Assembly: GCF_019720895.1 (NCBI RefSeq)
Contig: NZ_JAHKSH010000001.1
Location: 124,001-188,000 of the forward strand
DNA: 64,000 nt
Direction of reading: 5' to 3'
From: Microbacterium salitolerans
GTDB taxonomy: Bacteria; Actinomycetota; Actinomycetes; Actinomycetales; Microbacteriaceae
Made by a program: the position numbers and the translations under genes. Below the pieces are notes generated by a model that was not told the origin of the DNA, ran no database searches, and saw only the letters and a list, made by a program, of their open reading frames with translations. Shown here in pieces: positions 55,622-64,000 of this stretch (its first letter is position 1; each line of letters begins with the position of its first letter).

Positions 55622-56575
55622 ATCGACTCGCGCCTCATCACCCTCCGCACGTTCGCGCAGTGCGGCACCGTCGCGGCGACCGCCGACCTCATGGGGTACT
55701 CGGCATCGGCGGTGTCGGGGCAGCTGCGCGAGCTGCAGCGCGCGCTGGGGATGACGCTCCTCGTGCGGGACGGTCGCGGGCTGCGGCTCACGGCGACCGG
55801 GCGCGATCTCGTGCGGCGATCCGATGCGCTCATCACGCAGTGGGAAGAGGTGCGAGCCGCGGCGCTCTCGGCGGGCGGGCAGGTGCCGGCGCAGTTCGGG
55901 ATCGGCGGATTCTCGACCGCCGCGTCGCAGCTGCTCGCCCCGCTCGCGCGGCATCTGCACGGGAGCCATCCGTCGCTCGAGGTGAGCGTCTGGGAGGCGA
56001 GTCCCGCGCGCTGCTTCGAGCTTCTGGTCGCCGAGCGCATCGACCTCGCCGTGGTGGTCTCGATGCAGGGCCAGGTGCACCTCGAGGAGGATCCGCGGTT
56101 CGAGAAGATCGCGCTGCTCGACGACCCGCTCGACGTCATGGTCCCGTCCGACCATGCGGTGGCGGGACGAGACTCGGTCGCGCTGGCGGAGCTCGTGGGC
56201 GAGGCCTGGATCACCGACCAGTCGGGATCGCCCTATCGCGCGCTGTTCACGGCCGCCTTCACCGCGGCAGGGCTCTCGCCCCGGATCTCGCACGAGGCGA
56301 CCGAGTGGGAGACGGCGATCGCGCTCGTGGGCGCGGGCGTCGGCGTCGGCCTGCTCCCGCGACTGGTCAGCCTCGCAGGAGCCCCGAACGTGAGCCGTGT
56401 GCGGCTCACCGGTGCCGAGCGGCTGAGCAGGAAGGTCATCGCCGCCGCCCGGTCGGGGAGCCAGGGCTCGCCGCTTCCCGACGAGTCGATCCGCTTCCTG
56501 CGAGAGGTCTCGCGAGGGATCCTCGCGACGCGGCTCGACGACGAGGCGAACGCGGCGGCGAGCCGCGAGGGGTGA
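55619..56575 (+). CDS. LysR-family regulator of betaine catabolism
   Basis: This 318-residue protein has an N-terminal helix-turn-helix (LITLRTFAQCGTVAATADLM, YSASAVSGQLRELQRALGM) and a LysR effector domain. It is divergent from gbcA-gbcB-dmg and probably controls it. ATG 55619 is favoured as homology starts there and the leader would be absent; upstream in-frame starts would lie across the palindrome. Confidence 0.87.
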   Translation: MIDSRLITLRTFAQCGTVAATADLMGYSASAVSGQLRELQRALGMTLLVRDGRGLRLTATGRDLVRRSDALITQWEEVRAAALSAGGQVPAQFGIGGFSTAASQLLAPLARHLHGSHPSLEVSVWEASPARCFELLVAERIDLAVVVSMQGQVHLEEDPRFEKIALLDDPLDVMVPSDHAVAGRDSVALAELVGEAWITDQSGSPYRALFTAAFTAAGLSPRISHEATEWETAIALVGAGVGVGLLPRLVSLAGAPNVSRVRLTGAERLSRKVIAAARSGSQGSPLPDESIRFLREVSRGILATRLDDEANAAASREG

Positions 56576-56602
56576 GCGGAGCGGCCGGATGCCGCGCCCG
56601 GC

Positions 56603-57274
56603 TCAGAGCGCCGCGGACCGGACGAGCGCCGCCTGCAGCTGGGCGTGGAACTCCTCGATGTGCGTCCGGGCGAGCTCGGCCGCCCGATCGGGGTCGCCGT
56701 CCGCGACGGCCGTCAGGAGCGCGTGGTGCCCCGCGATGTGATCCGCAACCGACGGGACCTCGCGGATCACCGACCACCAGAGCCGGGTGGCCTGGTTGTC
56801 GAGCCGGAACAGCGTCTCGCGCATGTAGGCGTTCTCGACCAGCCGGTAGATGGCCCGATGGGTCGCGAGGTCGAATTCGAGCAGGGTGCGCACGTCCGGG
56901 TCGGACGTGCGCAGCGCGGCGATGTCGGACGCGAGCGCGCGCAGCTCGGCGCGCTGCGCGTCGTCGGCGTCCTCCGTGGCCTTCCGCGTGCCCGCCGGTT
57001 CGAGGATCATCCGCATCTCGGTGATGCTCCGCAGGTCGCCGAGGTCGGCCTGCGCCGCGAACGTGCCGCGGCGGGGGAAGGACCGGACGAGATGCTCGGA
57101 CTCCAGTCGCTTCAGCGCCTCGCGCACCGGCGTCCGTCCGACGCCCAGCTCGGCCGTGAGCGAGGTCTCGTTGATCGGATCGCCCGGCGCGATGTCCAGC
57201 ATCACGAGGCGGTCGAGCAGGATGTCGTACGCCTGATCCGCGAGGCTCGGGCGCGGGGTCGACGAAGGCGGCAT
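56603..57274 (-). CDS. GntR-family (FadR/FCD) regulator of the sda-sox operon
   Basis: This 223-residue protein has an N-terminal winged helix (INETSLTAELGVGRTPVREA) and a C-terminal FCD domain with metal-ligand-type pattern (EFDLATHRAIYRL, HHALLTAV). It is last in the sdaA-soxBDAG direction, 52 bases after soxG, so it may be both co-transcribed and read from its own TAGACT box eight bases before ATG 57274. The palindrome TGATACATCA at the sdaA promoter is a candidate target. Confidence 0.87.
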   Translation of the reverse strand: MPPSSTPRPSLADQAYDILLDRLVMLDIAPGDPINETSLTAELGVGRTPVREALKRLESEHLVRSFPRRGTFAAQADLGDLRSITEMRMILEPAGTRKATEDADDAQRAELRALASDIAALRTSDPDVRTLLEFDLATHRAIYRLVENAYMRETLFRLDNQATRLWWSVIREVPSVADHIAGHHALLTAVADGDPDRAAELARTHIEEFHAQLQAALVRSAAL

Positions 57275-57326
57275 GTCGAGTCAGTCTAATCGCGCGTCTG
57301 CGCGGCGATCGCTTGGGCGGCCGCGG

Positions 57327-57941
57327 TCACGAGGCCGCGTCCAGGGCGCGGTGCTCCCGCGCGGCGTCCATCAGCCAGCGGGCGACGTATTCGGCGAAGG
57401 AGGCGCGGGGCAGCAGCCGGAAGACGTCGCCCGCCGTGCGCCACAGCAGCACGGGCACCGCGCTCACGGTCGTCGTGATGGCCGCACCCACGGGGAACGA
57501 GCGGGGGTGCAGATCGGCGGGCACGCCCTTGTCGAGCACGTCGCGCGCGCAGGATCCGGAGATCTCGACGATCGTGCAGTTGGCGGACAGGTCGACGACC
57601 TGGCCGCGATCGTCTGCGAGGGCCTTCCGCAGGGCGGCGAGAAGCGCGTGGCGGTCGGGCTCGGCGACGACGAGGAACTCGTCGGGCGCGAGCCACAGCG
57701 CGGCTGCGCCGTCCGCCGCGCCGGCGACGTCGCCGACCCGCTCCGGCAGTCCGACGCCCGTCGCCTCCGCGAGGGCGCGGTGCGCGGCGGATCCCGGGGC
57801 CGCGCGGACGCCGATCTGCGTCGCGAACGGCACCTCGCGCAGACGGATCGCGGGTGCGGACGCCGCCTCCAGCTCGGCGGCCAGGGCGGCGAGCGGGGAG
57901 CGGCGCAGGTCGCGCGGTCCCGCGGTGAATGCGTCAGCCAT
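57327..57941 (-). CDS. soxG: Sarcosine oxidase gamma subunit
   Basis: This 204-residue subunit of heterotetrameric sarcosine oxidase resembles a truncated GcvT domain ([51 protein letters not shown]). It overlaps the alpha-subunit gene by eight bases. It is structurally required for assembly. Confidence 0.93.
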   Translation of the reverse strand: MADAFTAGPRDLRRSPLAALAAELEAASAPAIRLREVPFATQIGVRAAPGSAAHRALAEATGVGLPERVGDVAGAADGAAALWLAPDEFLVVAEPDRHALLAALRKALADDRGQVVDLSANCTIVEISGSCARDVLDKGVPADLHPRSFPVGAAITTTVSAVPVLLWRTAGDVFRLLPRASFAEYVARWLMDAAREHRALDAAS

Positions 57942-60834
57942 CTCGGCGGCGTCCTTCCGGGTCGAACAGCACGGTGGGACCGACGACGACGTCGACGAGC
58001 CGCCCGTCGACGGGGGCGCGGAGCGTCTCGCCGATCCGGTCCCGCCCGCCCTCGACCAGCGCCAGCCCGAACGTGCGGGCGAGGGCGGCCGAGCGATACG
58101 ACGAGGTCACCCATCCCGCCATCGGAACGGGGATCGAGGTCGTGTCGGCGCCGGCCGCGATCAGCTGGGTGCCCTCGGGGAGGCGAAGCGACGTGTCGAC
58201 CGGGAGCACGGAGACGAGCTGCTTGCGCCCCGTGCGCACGTTCTCGGCGCGGGAGTACGAGCGCTTGCCGATGAAGTCCTTCGACGTCGAGACGACCCAC
58301 TCCATTCCCGCGTCCTGCGGGGTGACGGTGCCGTCGGTGTCCTGCCCGACGATGATGAATCCCTTCTCGGCGCGCAGCACGTGCATCGTCTCGGTGCCGT
58401 AGGGCGTGATCCCGAACTCCGCGCCGGCTGCCGCGACGTCCTCCCAGACGCGCTCGCCATACCAGGTGGCCACGTTGATCTCGAAGGCCAGCTCGCCGGA
58501 GAACGAGATCCGGCAGACGCGCGCCGGGATCCCGGACGCCAGGACGGTCTCTCGGAACGACATGAACTCGAACGCGTCGTTCGCCACGTCGAGGTCGGGC
58601 GCGAGGCGCGCGACCACCTCGCGCGATCTCGGACCGGCCACTGCGATCGTCGCGTACTGCTCGGTCACGGACGTGCAGGTCACGTCGAGCTCCGGCCACT
58701 CCGTCTGCAGCCACTCCTCGAGCCAGTCGAGCACCTTGGCGGCGCCGCCCGTCGTCGTGGTCATCAGATAGCGATCCTCGTCGAGGCGCAGGGTGACGCC
58801 GTCGTCGAAGATCATTCCGTCGGCGCTGCACATCACGCCGTAGCGGACCCTGCCGGGGGCGAGCTTCTGGAACGCGTTCGTGTAGATGCGGTTCAGGAAC
58901 TCGCCCGCGTCCGCCCCGCGGATCTCGATCTTCCCGAGCGTCGTCGCGTCCATGAACCCGACCGAATCGCGCACAGCGGCGCACTCGCGCAGCACGGCGC
59001 GGTCCATGTCCTCACCCGCCTGCGGGTAGTACCTCGGGCGCTTCCACTGCCCGACGTCCTCGAACACGGCGCCCTGCGCGACGTGCCACGGGTGGATCGA
59101 CGTCACGCGCGCCGGGTCGAAGAGCTCGCCGCGACGGCGGCCCGCGAACGCGGCGAACGAGACGGGCGTGTACGGCGCGCGGTACGCCGTGGTCCCGATC
59201 CCCTGCGGGTTCCTCTCGCCGAGCGCGTGCGCGACGACGCCGATCAGGGGCAGACTGCTGGTCTTGCCCTGATCGTTCGCCGTCGAGATCGAGGTGTAGC
59301 GCTTGATGTGCTCCACCGAGCGCATGCCGGCGCCCGTCGCCCTCAGGACGTCGGCCACGGTCTGGTCGCGCTGGAGATCCACGAAGTGTCGGCAGTAGGC
59401 GTCCGGCCCCTCGCCGTGGAGGGGCGGCACCAGCCAGACGGTGCGCGGCGGATGGATCCTCTCGTCCGCTGCACGCGGGATCTCCGCGCTCTGTGGGAAG
59501 CCCGCCGCGCTCGCGGCCTCGGCCCCCGCGATCGCGCCCTCGGTGAGAGCGGAAGGCAGGTCGAGCCGGCCGTTCAGGGCGCCGACGGTGCGCTGGCCGC
59601 GCACCCGCTGGGCGGGGACGAAGGCGGACAGCGCGTCATCCCATCCGAGGTCGCGCTGCCGCTGCGAGTGCAGGTGCACGACCGGAGTCCACCCGCCCGA
59701 CACGGCGAGCAGGTCGGCGGTGATGGTCAGGGGATCGCCGACGAGTGCGCCGTCCTCCGCGAGATGCGACACCGTCACGGCGTTGAGCGCGCCGTCGCCG
59801 TCCGCCCCGGTGTCGGCGACCACCGCACCGCGGATCACCTCGACGCCGCGTGCCTCGGCGGCGGCCGCGCGCGGGCCCGGATCCGGGCGGGAGTCGACGA
59901 CGGCGGCGATCTCCGCGCCGGCGTCGAGGAGGTCCTCGGCGAGGGCGTAGGCGGAGTCGCCCGTCGTGGCGACCACGGTTCGATCGCCGACGCGGACCCC
60001 GTACTGATTCAGGTACGTGCGCGCGGCTCCGGCGAGCATGATGCCGGGACGGTCGTTGTTCTCGAAGACGATCGGCCGCTCGTGGGCGCCTGTGGCCAGC
60101 ACCACGCGCCTCGCGCGCACGTGCCAGACGCGTTCGCGGGAGACGCCGTCGGCGACCTCGCTCAGGTGATCCGTTCTCCGCTCGACCGCGACGATGTAGT
60201 TCGCGTCGTAGCTGCCGATCGCCGTGGTGCGCCGCAGATACGTGGTCTCGTCGGCTGCGTCGAGCTCGTCGACGGTCCGATCGACCCAGTCGCGTGCGGG
60301 GATCCCGTCGATCTCGGCACGGGACTCCGACAGCAGCGTGCCGCCTGCCAGCGGGCGCTCGTCGACGAGCATGACCCGGGCGCCCGAGCGGGACGCCTCC
60401 CGCGCGGCCGACAGGCCCGCGGGCCCGGCGCCGACGACGAGGACGTCGGCGTGCACGTGCTTGTGGTCGTAGTACGCCCCATCGGGCTGCGGATCCAGCT
60501 GGCCGCGCCCCGACAGCAGGCGCAGCGCCATGCCGTCGACGAGCTCGACCGTCGTCGCCGGGAGCATGGACTCCGACGCCTCTCCCGCGCGCCGGCTCCC
60601 GACGGCGACGAGCGCGTTCGGCTCCTCCACACCCGCGGAGAAGATCCCGCGCGGGCGCCCCAGGTACAGCGAGTCGCCGACGCGCACGCGGCCGTTCGCG
60701 AGCATTGCGCTCGCCGCGGTGTCGCCGGCGGCGCCCACGAGCGTCGCGCCGTCGAGGGTGAACGATCGCGTCCGCTCGGGACCGACGCGCACCGTCCGCG
60801 AGGGAGCCAGACGACGGTGCTGCGCGGCGGTCAT
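57934..60834 (-). CDS. soxA: Sarcosine oxidase alpha subunit
   Basis: This 966-residue protein has an N-terminal ferredoxin-like segment ([20 protein letters not shown]), a NAD/FAD disulfide-reductase-like domain with [22 protein letters not shown] and [20 protein letters not shown], and a C-terminal folate-binding GcvT domain ([34 protein letters not shown]). The complex demethylates sarcosine to glycine with formation of methylene-tetrahydrofolate. ATG 60834 overlaps the soxD stop. Confidence 0.96.
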   Translation of the reverse strand: MTAAQHRRLAPSRTVRVGPERTRSFTLDGATLVGAAGDTAASAMLANGRVRVGDSLYLGRPRGIFSAGVEEPNALVAVGSRRAGEASESMLPATTVELVDGMALRLLSGRGQLDPQPDGAYYDHKHVHADVLVVGAGPAGLSAAREASRSGARVMLVDERPLAGGTLLSESRAEIDGIPARDWVDRTVDELDAADETTYLRRTTAIGSYDANYIVAVERRTDHLSEVADGVSRERVWHVRARRVVLATGAHERPIVFENNDRPGIMLAGAARTYLNQYGVRVGDRTVVATTGDSAYALAEDLLDAGAEIAAVVDSRPDPGPRAAAAEARGVEVIRGAVVADTGADGDGALNAVTVSHLAEDGALVGDPLTITADLLAVSGGWTPVVHLHSQRQRDLGWDDALSAFVPAQRVRGQRTVGALNGRLDLPSALTEGAIAGAEAASAAGFPQSAEIPRAADERIHPPRTVWLVPPLHGEGPDAYCRHFVDLQRDQTVADVLRATGAGMRSVEHIKRYTSISTANDQGKTSSLPLIGVVAHALGERNPQGIGTTAYRAPYTPVSFAAFAGRRRGELFDPARVTSIHPWHVAQGAVFEDVGQWKRPRYYPQAGEDMDRAVLRECAAVRDSVGFMDATTLGKIEIRGADAGEFLNRIYTNAFQKLAPGRVRYGVMCSADGMIFDDGVTLRLDEDRYLMTTTTGGAAKVLDWLEEWLQTEWPELDVTCTSVTEQYATIAVAGPRSREVVARLAPDLDVANDAFEFMSFRETVLASGIPARVCRISFSGELAFEINVATWYGERVWEDVAAAGAEFGITPYGTETMHVLRAEKGFIIVGQDTDGTVTPQDAGMEWVVSTSKDFIGKRSYSRAENVRTGRKQLVSVLPVDTSLRLPEGTQLIAAGADTTSIPVPMAGWVTSSYRSAALARTFGLALVEGGRDRIGETLRAPVDGRLVDVVVGPTVLFDPEGRRRDG

Positions 60835-61091
60835 CGTGCGTCCCCCGGGACGGCGTGGAACACGTTGTCGACGGTGTCGCGCACCGCATCGAACCACTTG
60901 CGGCAGCCGCTCGCGTGCACCCAGCGCTCGGCGAACAGACCCTTCGGATTGTCTCGATAGAACAGGTAGCGCGCCCACTCGGCGTCGCTCAGGGCGTACG
61001 GGTCGGACGGGTACGCGACGTGCGCCTGGCCGCCGTAGGCGAACTCGGTCTCGTCGCGGGGCCCGCAGTGGGGGCACTCGATCAGCATCAT
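60831..61091 (-). CDS. soxD: Sarcosine oxidase delta subunit
   Basis: This 86-residue zinc-binding subunit starts [20 protein letters not shown]. Zn ligands are the two cysteines of CPHC with a histidine and cysteine later (HASGCRKWF). ATG 61091 is used; ATG 61088 directly after is equally possible. It lies between soxB (23 bases) and soxA (4-base overlap). Confidence 0.93.
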   Translation of the reverse strand: MMLIECPHCGPRDETEFAYGGQAHVAYPSDPYALSDAEWARYLFYRDNPKGLFAERWVHASGCRKWFDAVRDTVDNVFHAVPGDAR

Positions 61092-61113
61092 GTGCGGATC
61101 CCTCGTCTTCCGG

Positions 61114-62334
61114 TCAGTGGGCGACGGCGGCCGCGCCGTGTTCGTCGATGAGGTGGCCCGTCTCGAAGCGATCGAGCGCATACGGCCGGGCCAGGGGATG
61201 CGGATCGTCGTGGGCGATCGTGTGGGCGAAGCTCAGACCCGCCGCCGGCGTGCCCTTGAAGCCGCCCGTCCCCCAGCCGCAGTTGACGTAGAGCTGGTCG
61301 ATCGGCGTCTTCGAGACGATCGGCGAGGCGTCGAACGTGGTGTCGACGACTCCCGCCCAGGTGCGCAGCACGTGCGCGCGGGCGAAGATCGGGAACAGCT
61401 CCACGGCTGCCGCGAGCTGCTCCTCGATGACGTGCAGCGGCCCCCGCTGGCCGTAGCCGACGTACTGGTCGATGCCCGCGCCCATCACGAGCTCGCCCTT
61501 GTGCGCCTGCGAGACGTAGACGTGCACATGGTTCGACATCACGACGGTCGGATGCACGGGCTCGAACAGCTCGGAGACGAGGGCCTGGAGCGGGTGCGAC
61601 TGGATCGGCAGGTCGAAGCCGGCGAGCTTCGCGAGCAGGGACGAGTGCCCCGCGGCCGCGAGCGCGACCTTCCCCGCGGCGATCGTGCCGCGCGTGGTCT
61701 CGACGCCGACGACACGGCCTGCGACCTTCTGGAAGCCCGTCACCTCGCAGTTCTGGATGAGGTCGACGCCGAGCTCGTCGGCCTTTCGCGCCAGCGCCCA
61801 CGCGACGTGATCGTGCTTCGCGATCCCCGCGCGCGGCTGGTAGGTCGCGCCCATCACGGGGTAGCGGAGATCCTCGCTCGTGTTGACGATCGGGCAGACC
61901 TCCCTCACCTCGTCGGGCGTGAGCCACTCCGCGTCGACGCCGTTCAGTTTGTTGGCCTCGACGCGGCGCACCGATTCGCGCACGTCGCCGAGCGTGTGCG
62001 CGAGGTTGAGCACGCCGCGCTGCGAGAACAGGAAGTCGTACTCGAGGTCCTCGGGCAGCCGCTCCCAGAGCTTCAGCGATGTCTCGTACATCGCGGCGCT
62101 CTCGTCCCAGAGGTAGTTGGAGCGGATGATGGTCGTGTTGCGCGCCATGTTGCCGCCGGCGAGCCAGGAGCGCTCGAGCACCGCGACGTTCGTGATCCCG
62201 AACTCGCTCGCGAGGTAGTACGCCGTGGCGAGGCCGTGCCCGCCGCCGCCGACGATCACGACGTCGTAGGACGACTTCGGATCGGGGTCTCGCCAGAGGA
62301 AGTCGGGGTGCTCGGGGAGCGCGTCGGCGACCAT
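61114..62334 (-). CDS. soxB: Sarcosine oxidase beta subunit
   Basis: This 406-residue flavoprotein of the DAO family has the dinucleotide motif [18 protein letters not shown] and the covalent-FMN histidine region [32 protein letters not shown] near the C-terminus completes the flavin site. It holds the sarcosine-oxidising centre of the tetramer. Confidence 0.96.
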   Translation of the reverse strand: MVADALPEHPDFLWRDPDPKSSYDVVIVGGGGHGLATAYYLASEFGITNVAVLERSWLAGGNMARNTTIIRSNYLWDESAAMYETSLKLWERLPEDLEYDFLFSQRGVLNLAHTLGDVRESVRRVEANKLNGVDAEWLTPDEVREVCPIVNTSEDLRYPVMGATYQPRAGIAKHDHVAWALARKADELGVDLIQNCEVTGFQKVAGRVVGVETTRGTIAAGKVALAAAGHSSLLAKLAGFDLPIQSHPLQALVSELFEPVHPTVVMSNHVHVYVSQAHKGELVMGAGIDQYVGYGQRGPLHVIEEQLAAAVELFPIFARAHVLRTWAGVVDTTFDASPIVSKTPIDQLYVNCGWGTGGFKGTPAAGLSFAHTIAHDDPHPLARPYALDRFETGHLIDEHGAAAVAH

Positions 62335-62422
62335 CAGAGGTCCGTCGTCCGTGCGGGCTGCGGCCGGAGGATGTGCGGCATGGGGTCTCCTGGAACTCGC
62401 GTGCTTCTGCCGGGGCCGACCA

Positions 62423-63802
62423 TCAGCACTCCACCGCGTTGACGGCGAGGCCGCCTCGCGACGTCTCCTTGTACTTCGTCTTCATCGCGGCGCCGACCTC
62501 GCGCATGGTCGCGATGGCCTGGTCGAGGCTGACGCGGTGCGCGCCGTCGCCGGCGAGTGCGAGCCGGGCGGCGGTGATCGCCTTCACGGACGCGACCGCG
62601 TTGCGTTCGATGCAGGGCACCTGGACGAGCCCGCCGATGGGGTCGCAGATCAGGCCCAGGTTGTGCTCGAGGCCGATCTCGGCCGCGTTCTCGACCTGCT
62701 CCGGGGTGCCGCCGAGGACGGCGCACAGCCCGCCCGCGGCCATGGCGCAGGCCGAGCCGACCTCTCCCTGGCATCCGACCTCCGCTCCGGAGATCGAGGC
62801 GTTGCGCTTGAAGAGCATGCCGATCGCGCCCGCGGTGAGCAGGAACACGATGACCCCCTCCTCGTCCGCGCCCGGAACGAACCGCATGTAGTAGTGCAGA
62901 ACCGCGGGGATGATGCCGGCCGCCCCGTTCGTCGGCGCGGTCACGACGCGTCCGCCGGAGGCGTTCTCCTCGTTGACGGCCAGGGCATAGAGATCGACCC
63001 ACTCCAGTGCGGACAGGGGATCCTGGTCGGGCGCCGCCTCGCGCTCCCGCAGGCGGGCGTGGAGGAGCGGCGCGCGCCGGCGTACGTTCAGGTCGCCGGG
63101 GAGCATCGTCTCGGTCCGCCGGCAGCCGGTGTCGACGCACTCCTGCATCACCGACCAGATGTCGAGCAGGCGCTCGCGGAGCGCCGTCGGATCGTGCTGG
63201 ACCAGCTCGTTCGAGTGGATGACCTCGGCGATCGACAATCCGGATCCGCGGCACTGCTCGAGCAGCTCCCGTCCGCTGGTGAAGGGGTGCGGCTCGAGCG
63301 TCGCGGAGACGAGCGCGGGAGCGCCGAGCTCGTCGGGTGTCACGACGAATCCGCCGCCGACGGAGTAGTACTCGCGCTCCGTCAGGGTCTCGCCATCGGC
63401 GTCGAACGCCGTGAGCCGCATGCCGTTCGGGTGCCCCGGGAGCGACCGGCGGCGGTGCAGGACGATGTCGCGCGCGCGATCGAAGCCGATCTCGTGTGCG
63501 CCGGCCAGGCACAGGCGGTGGGATCCCGCCGCGTCCGCCGCGGTCTGCGCCACGATGCGGGGGTGAACGGACTCCGGGTCGTGGCCGGCCAGTCCGACGA
63601 TCACGGCGGTGTCCGACCCGTGGCCGATCCCGGTTGCGCCGAGCGATCCGAACAGCTCGCCGCGGACGCGGTGCACCCGGCCGAGGTCGCCGCTCTCGGC
63701 CAGCTCGGCAGTGAAGCGGCGTGCCGCGCGCATCGGCCCGACGGTGTGAGACGACGACGGCCCCACGCCGATTGAGAACAGATCGAGGACGCTCACGCGC
63801 AT
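62423..63802 (-). CDS. sdaA: L-serine ammonia-lyase (iron-sulfur type)
   Basis: This 459-residue single-chain enzyme fuses the beta and alpha domains: N-terminal [20 protein letters not shown] and C-terminal [20 protein letters not shown], with further cluster cysteines in [14 protein letters not shown]. It deaminates serine to pyruvate. As first gene of the sox operon it would remove serine formed from glycine plus methylene-folate; the serine hydroxymethyltransferase needed is not in the window. ATG 63802 has AAGGAGG 11 bases upstream. Confidence 0.95.
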   Translation of the reverse strand: MRVSVLDLFSIGVGPSSSHTVGPMRAARRFTAELAESGDLGRVHRVRGELFGSLGATGIGHGSDTAVIVGLAGHDPESVHPRIVAQTAADAAGSHRLCLAGAHEIGFDRARDIVLHRRRSLPGHPNGMRLTAFDADGETLTEREYYSVGGGFVVTPDELGAPALVSATLEPHPFTSGRELLEQCRGSGLSIAEVIHSNELVQHDPTALRERLLDIWSVMQECVDTGCRRTETMLPGDLNVRRRAPLLHARLREREAAPDQDPLSALEWVDLYALAVNEENASGGRVVTAPTNGAAGIIPAVLHYYMRFVPGADEEGVIVFLLTAGAIGMLFKRNASISGAEVGCQGEVGSACAMAAGGLCAVLGGTPEQVENAAEIGLEHNLGLICDPIGGLVQVPCIERNAVASVKAITAARLALAGDGAHRVSLDQAIATMREVGAAMKTKYKETSRGGLAVNAVEC

Positions 63803-63832
63803 GCCGCCACCCGCCTCCTTCAGATCGACAAC

Positions 63833-63877
63833 TGATACATCACGGGGAGCGTACGAGGCCGGACGCACGGGTGTCAA
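63833..63877 (-). promoter_or_regulatory. sdaA-sox promoter with candidate GntR operator
   Basis: On the minus strand TTGACA (63877-63872) and TACGCT (63853-63848) are separated by 18 bases. The inverted repeat TGAT-AC-ATCA (63833-63842) lies at the predicted start site, where a repressor would block initiation. The remaining 123 bases to the window end show no gene. Confidence 0.6.
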
Positions 63878-64000
63878 GGGATCCGCGGGTGGTGTGCACG
63901 ACCGCTCGCCCGCGCCGAGACTGTTGGATGACCTCTCTTCCGTTCGAGGCATCCGCGGGATTACGATCTGGCTCCCCGCACTTCCGAGGAAGGCGGCGAG

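Noticed and set aside
57313-60960. Very long open frame (over 1200 codons) on the plus strand
   Set aside because: It is antisense to soxA/soxG, which have clear families and ribosome sites. Such frames arise from high third-position GC. The same holds for plus-strand frames at 49439-52786 and 4854-6698.
63803-64000. Glycine riboswitch upstream of sdaA
   Set aside because: The leader from the predicted start is about 40 bases, too short, and no conserved glycine-aptamer pattern was seen.

Overview
The window is about 70% GC, with TGATG/ATGA gene overlaps, GTG and TTG starts, many apparently leaderless genes, and a haem pathway of the actinobacterial coproporphyrin type (ChdC/HemQ present). 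Together these point to a high-GC Gram-positive of the Actinomycetota, most likely Microbacteriaceae. No rRNA, tRNA, CRISPR, prophage or recognisable transposase gene was found.

Region 1 (1-24,267) is an aromatic-acid catabolic island. It begins with the N-terminus of a LigM-like folate-dependent O-demethylase and a divergent LysR gene. A DUF3237 protein and benzoylformate decarboxylase follow, convergent with a TRAP transporter (dctP-dctQ-dctM). A secreted tannase/feruloyl-esterase-family hydrolase is divergent from an ABC importer and an MFS carrier. A five-gene operon (SDR, metal-dependent hydrolase, acyl-CoA dehydrogenase, MaoC hydratase, CoA ligase), divergent from a MarR gene, has the content and order I associate with the phenylpropanoid (phd/cou) pathway. 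It is followed by an IclR regulator and pcaHGBDC. I read this as a route from plant hydroxycinnamate esters to protocatechuate and ring cleavage. A shared TTGA-N5-TCAA palindrome at the esterase/ABC and phd promoters suggests that one MarR repressor controls both. PobA and PcaIJF are not in the window.

Region 2 (24,268-38,603) is mixed housekeeping and accessory content: nucleoside hydrolase and ribokinase, a GNAT protein, MFS, a glycosyltransferase, a YdeI-like protein, a Tat-exported GHL10-type glycosidase, an LLM flavin enzyme, glycyl-tRNA synthetase, small conserved proteins, and a fused MobA-like/HhH-GPD gene. Its intergenic spaces are rich in short palindromic repeats.

Region 3 (38,604-50,157) is haem synthesis: hemA on the minus strand, then hemE-cgoX, three small envelope-type genes, and chdC-hemC-hemD-hemB, followed by a convergent sulfite-oxidase-like molybdoenzyme.

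Region 4 (50,285-64,000) is glycine-betaine catabolism. gbcA-gbcB-dmg (betaine to dimethylglycine to sarcosine) is divergent from a LysR gene. sdaA-soxBDAG-gntR takes sarcosine to glycine and deaminates serine to pyruvate.

The most unusual content is a set of short palindromic repeat families. One is inserted in frame inside pcaB. One occurs as three copies of exactly 64 bp and another as two copies of 92 bp. There is an eight-unit array of about 82-bp hairpin repeats, and a 4 x 66-bp array of mini-ORFs inside the phd operon. The hexamer GGATCC also appears strongly over-represented.
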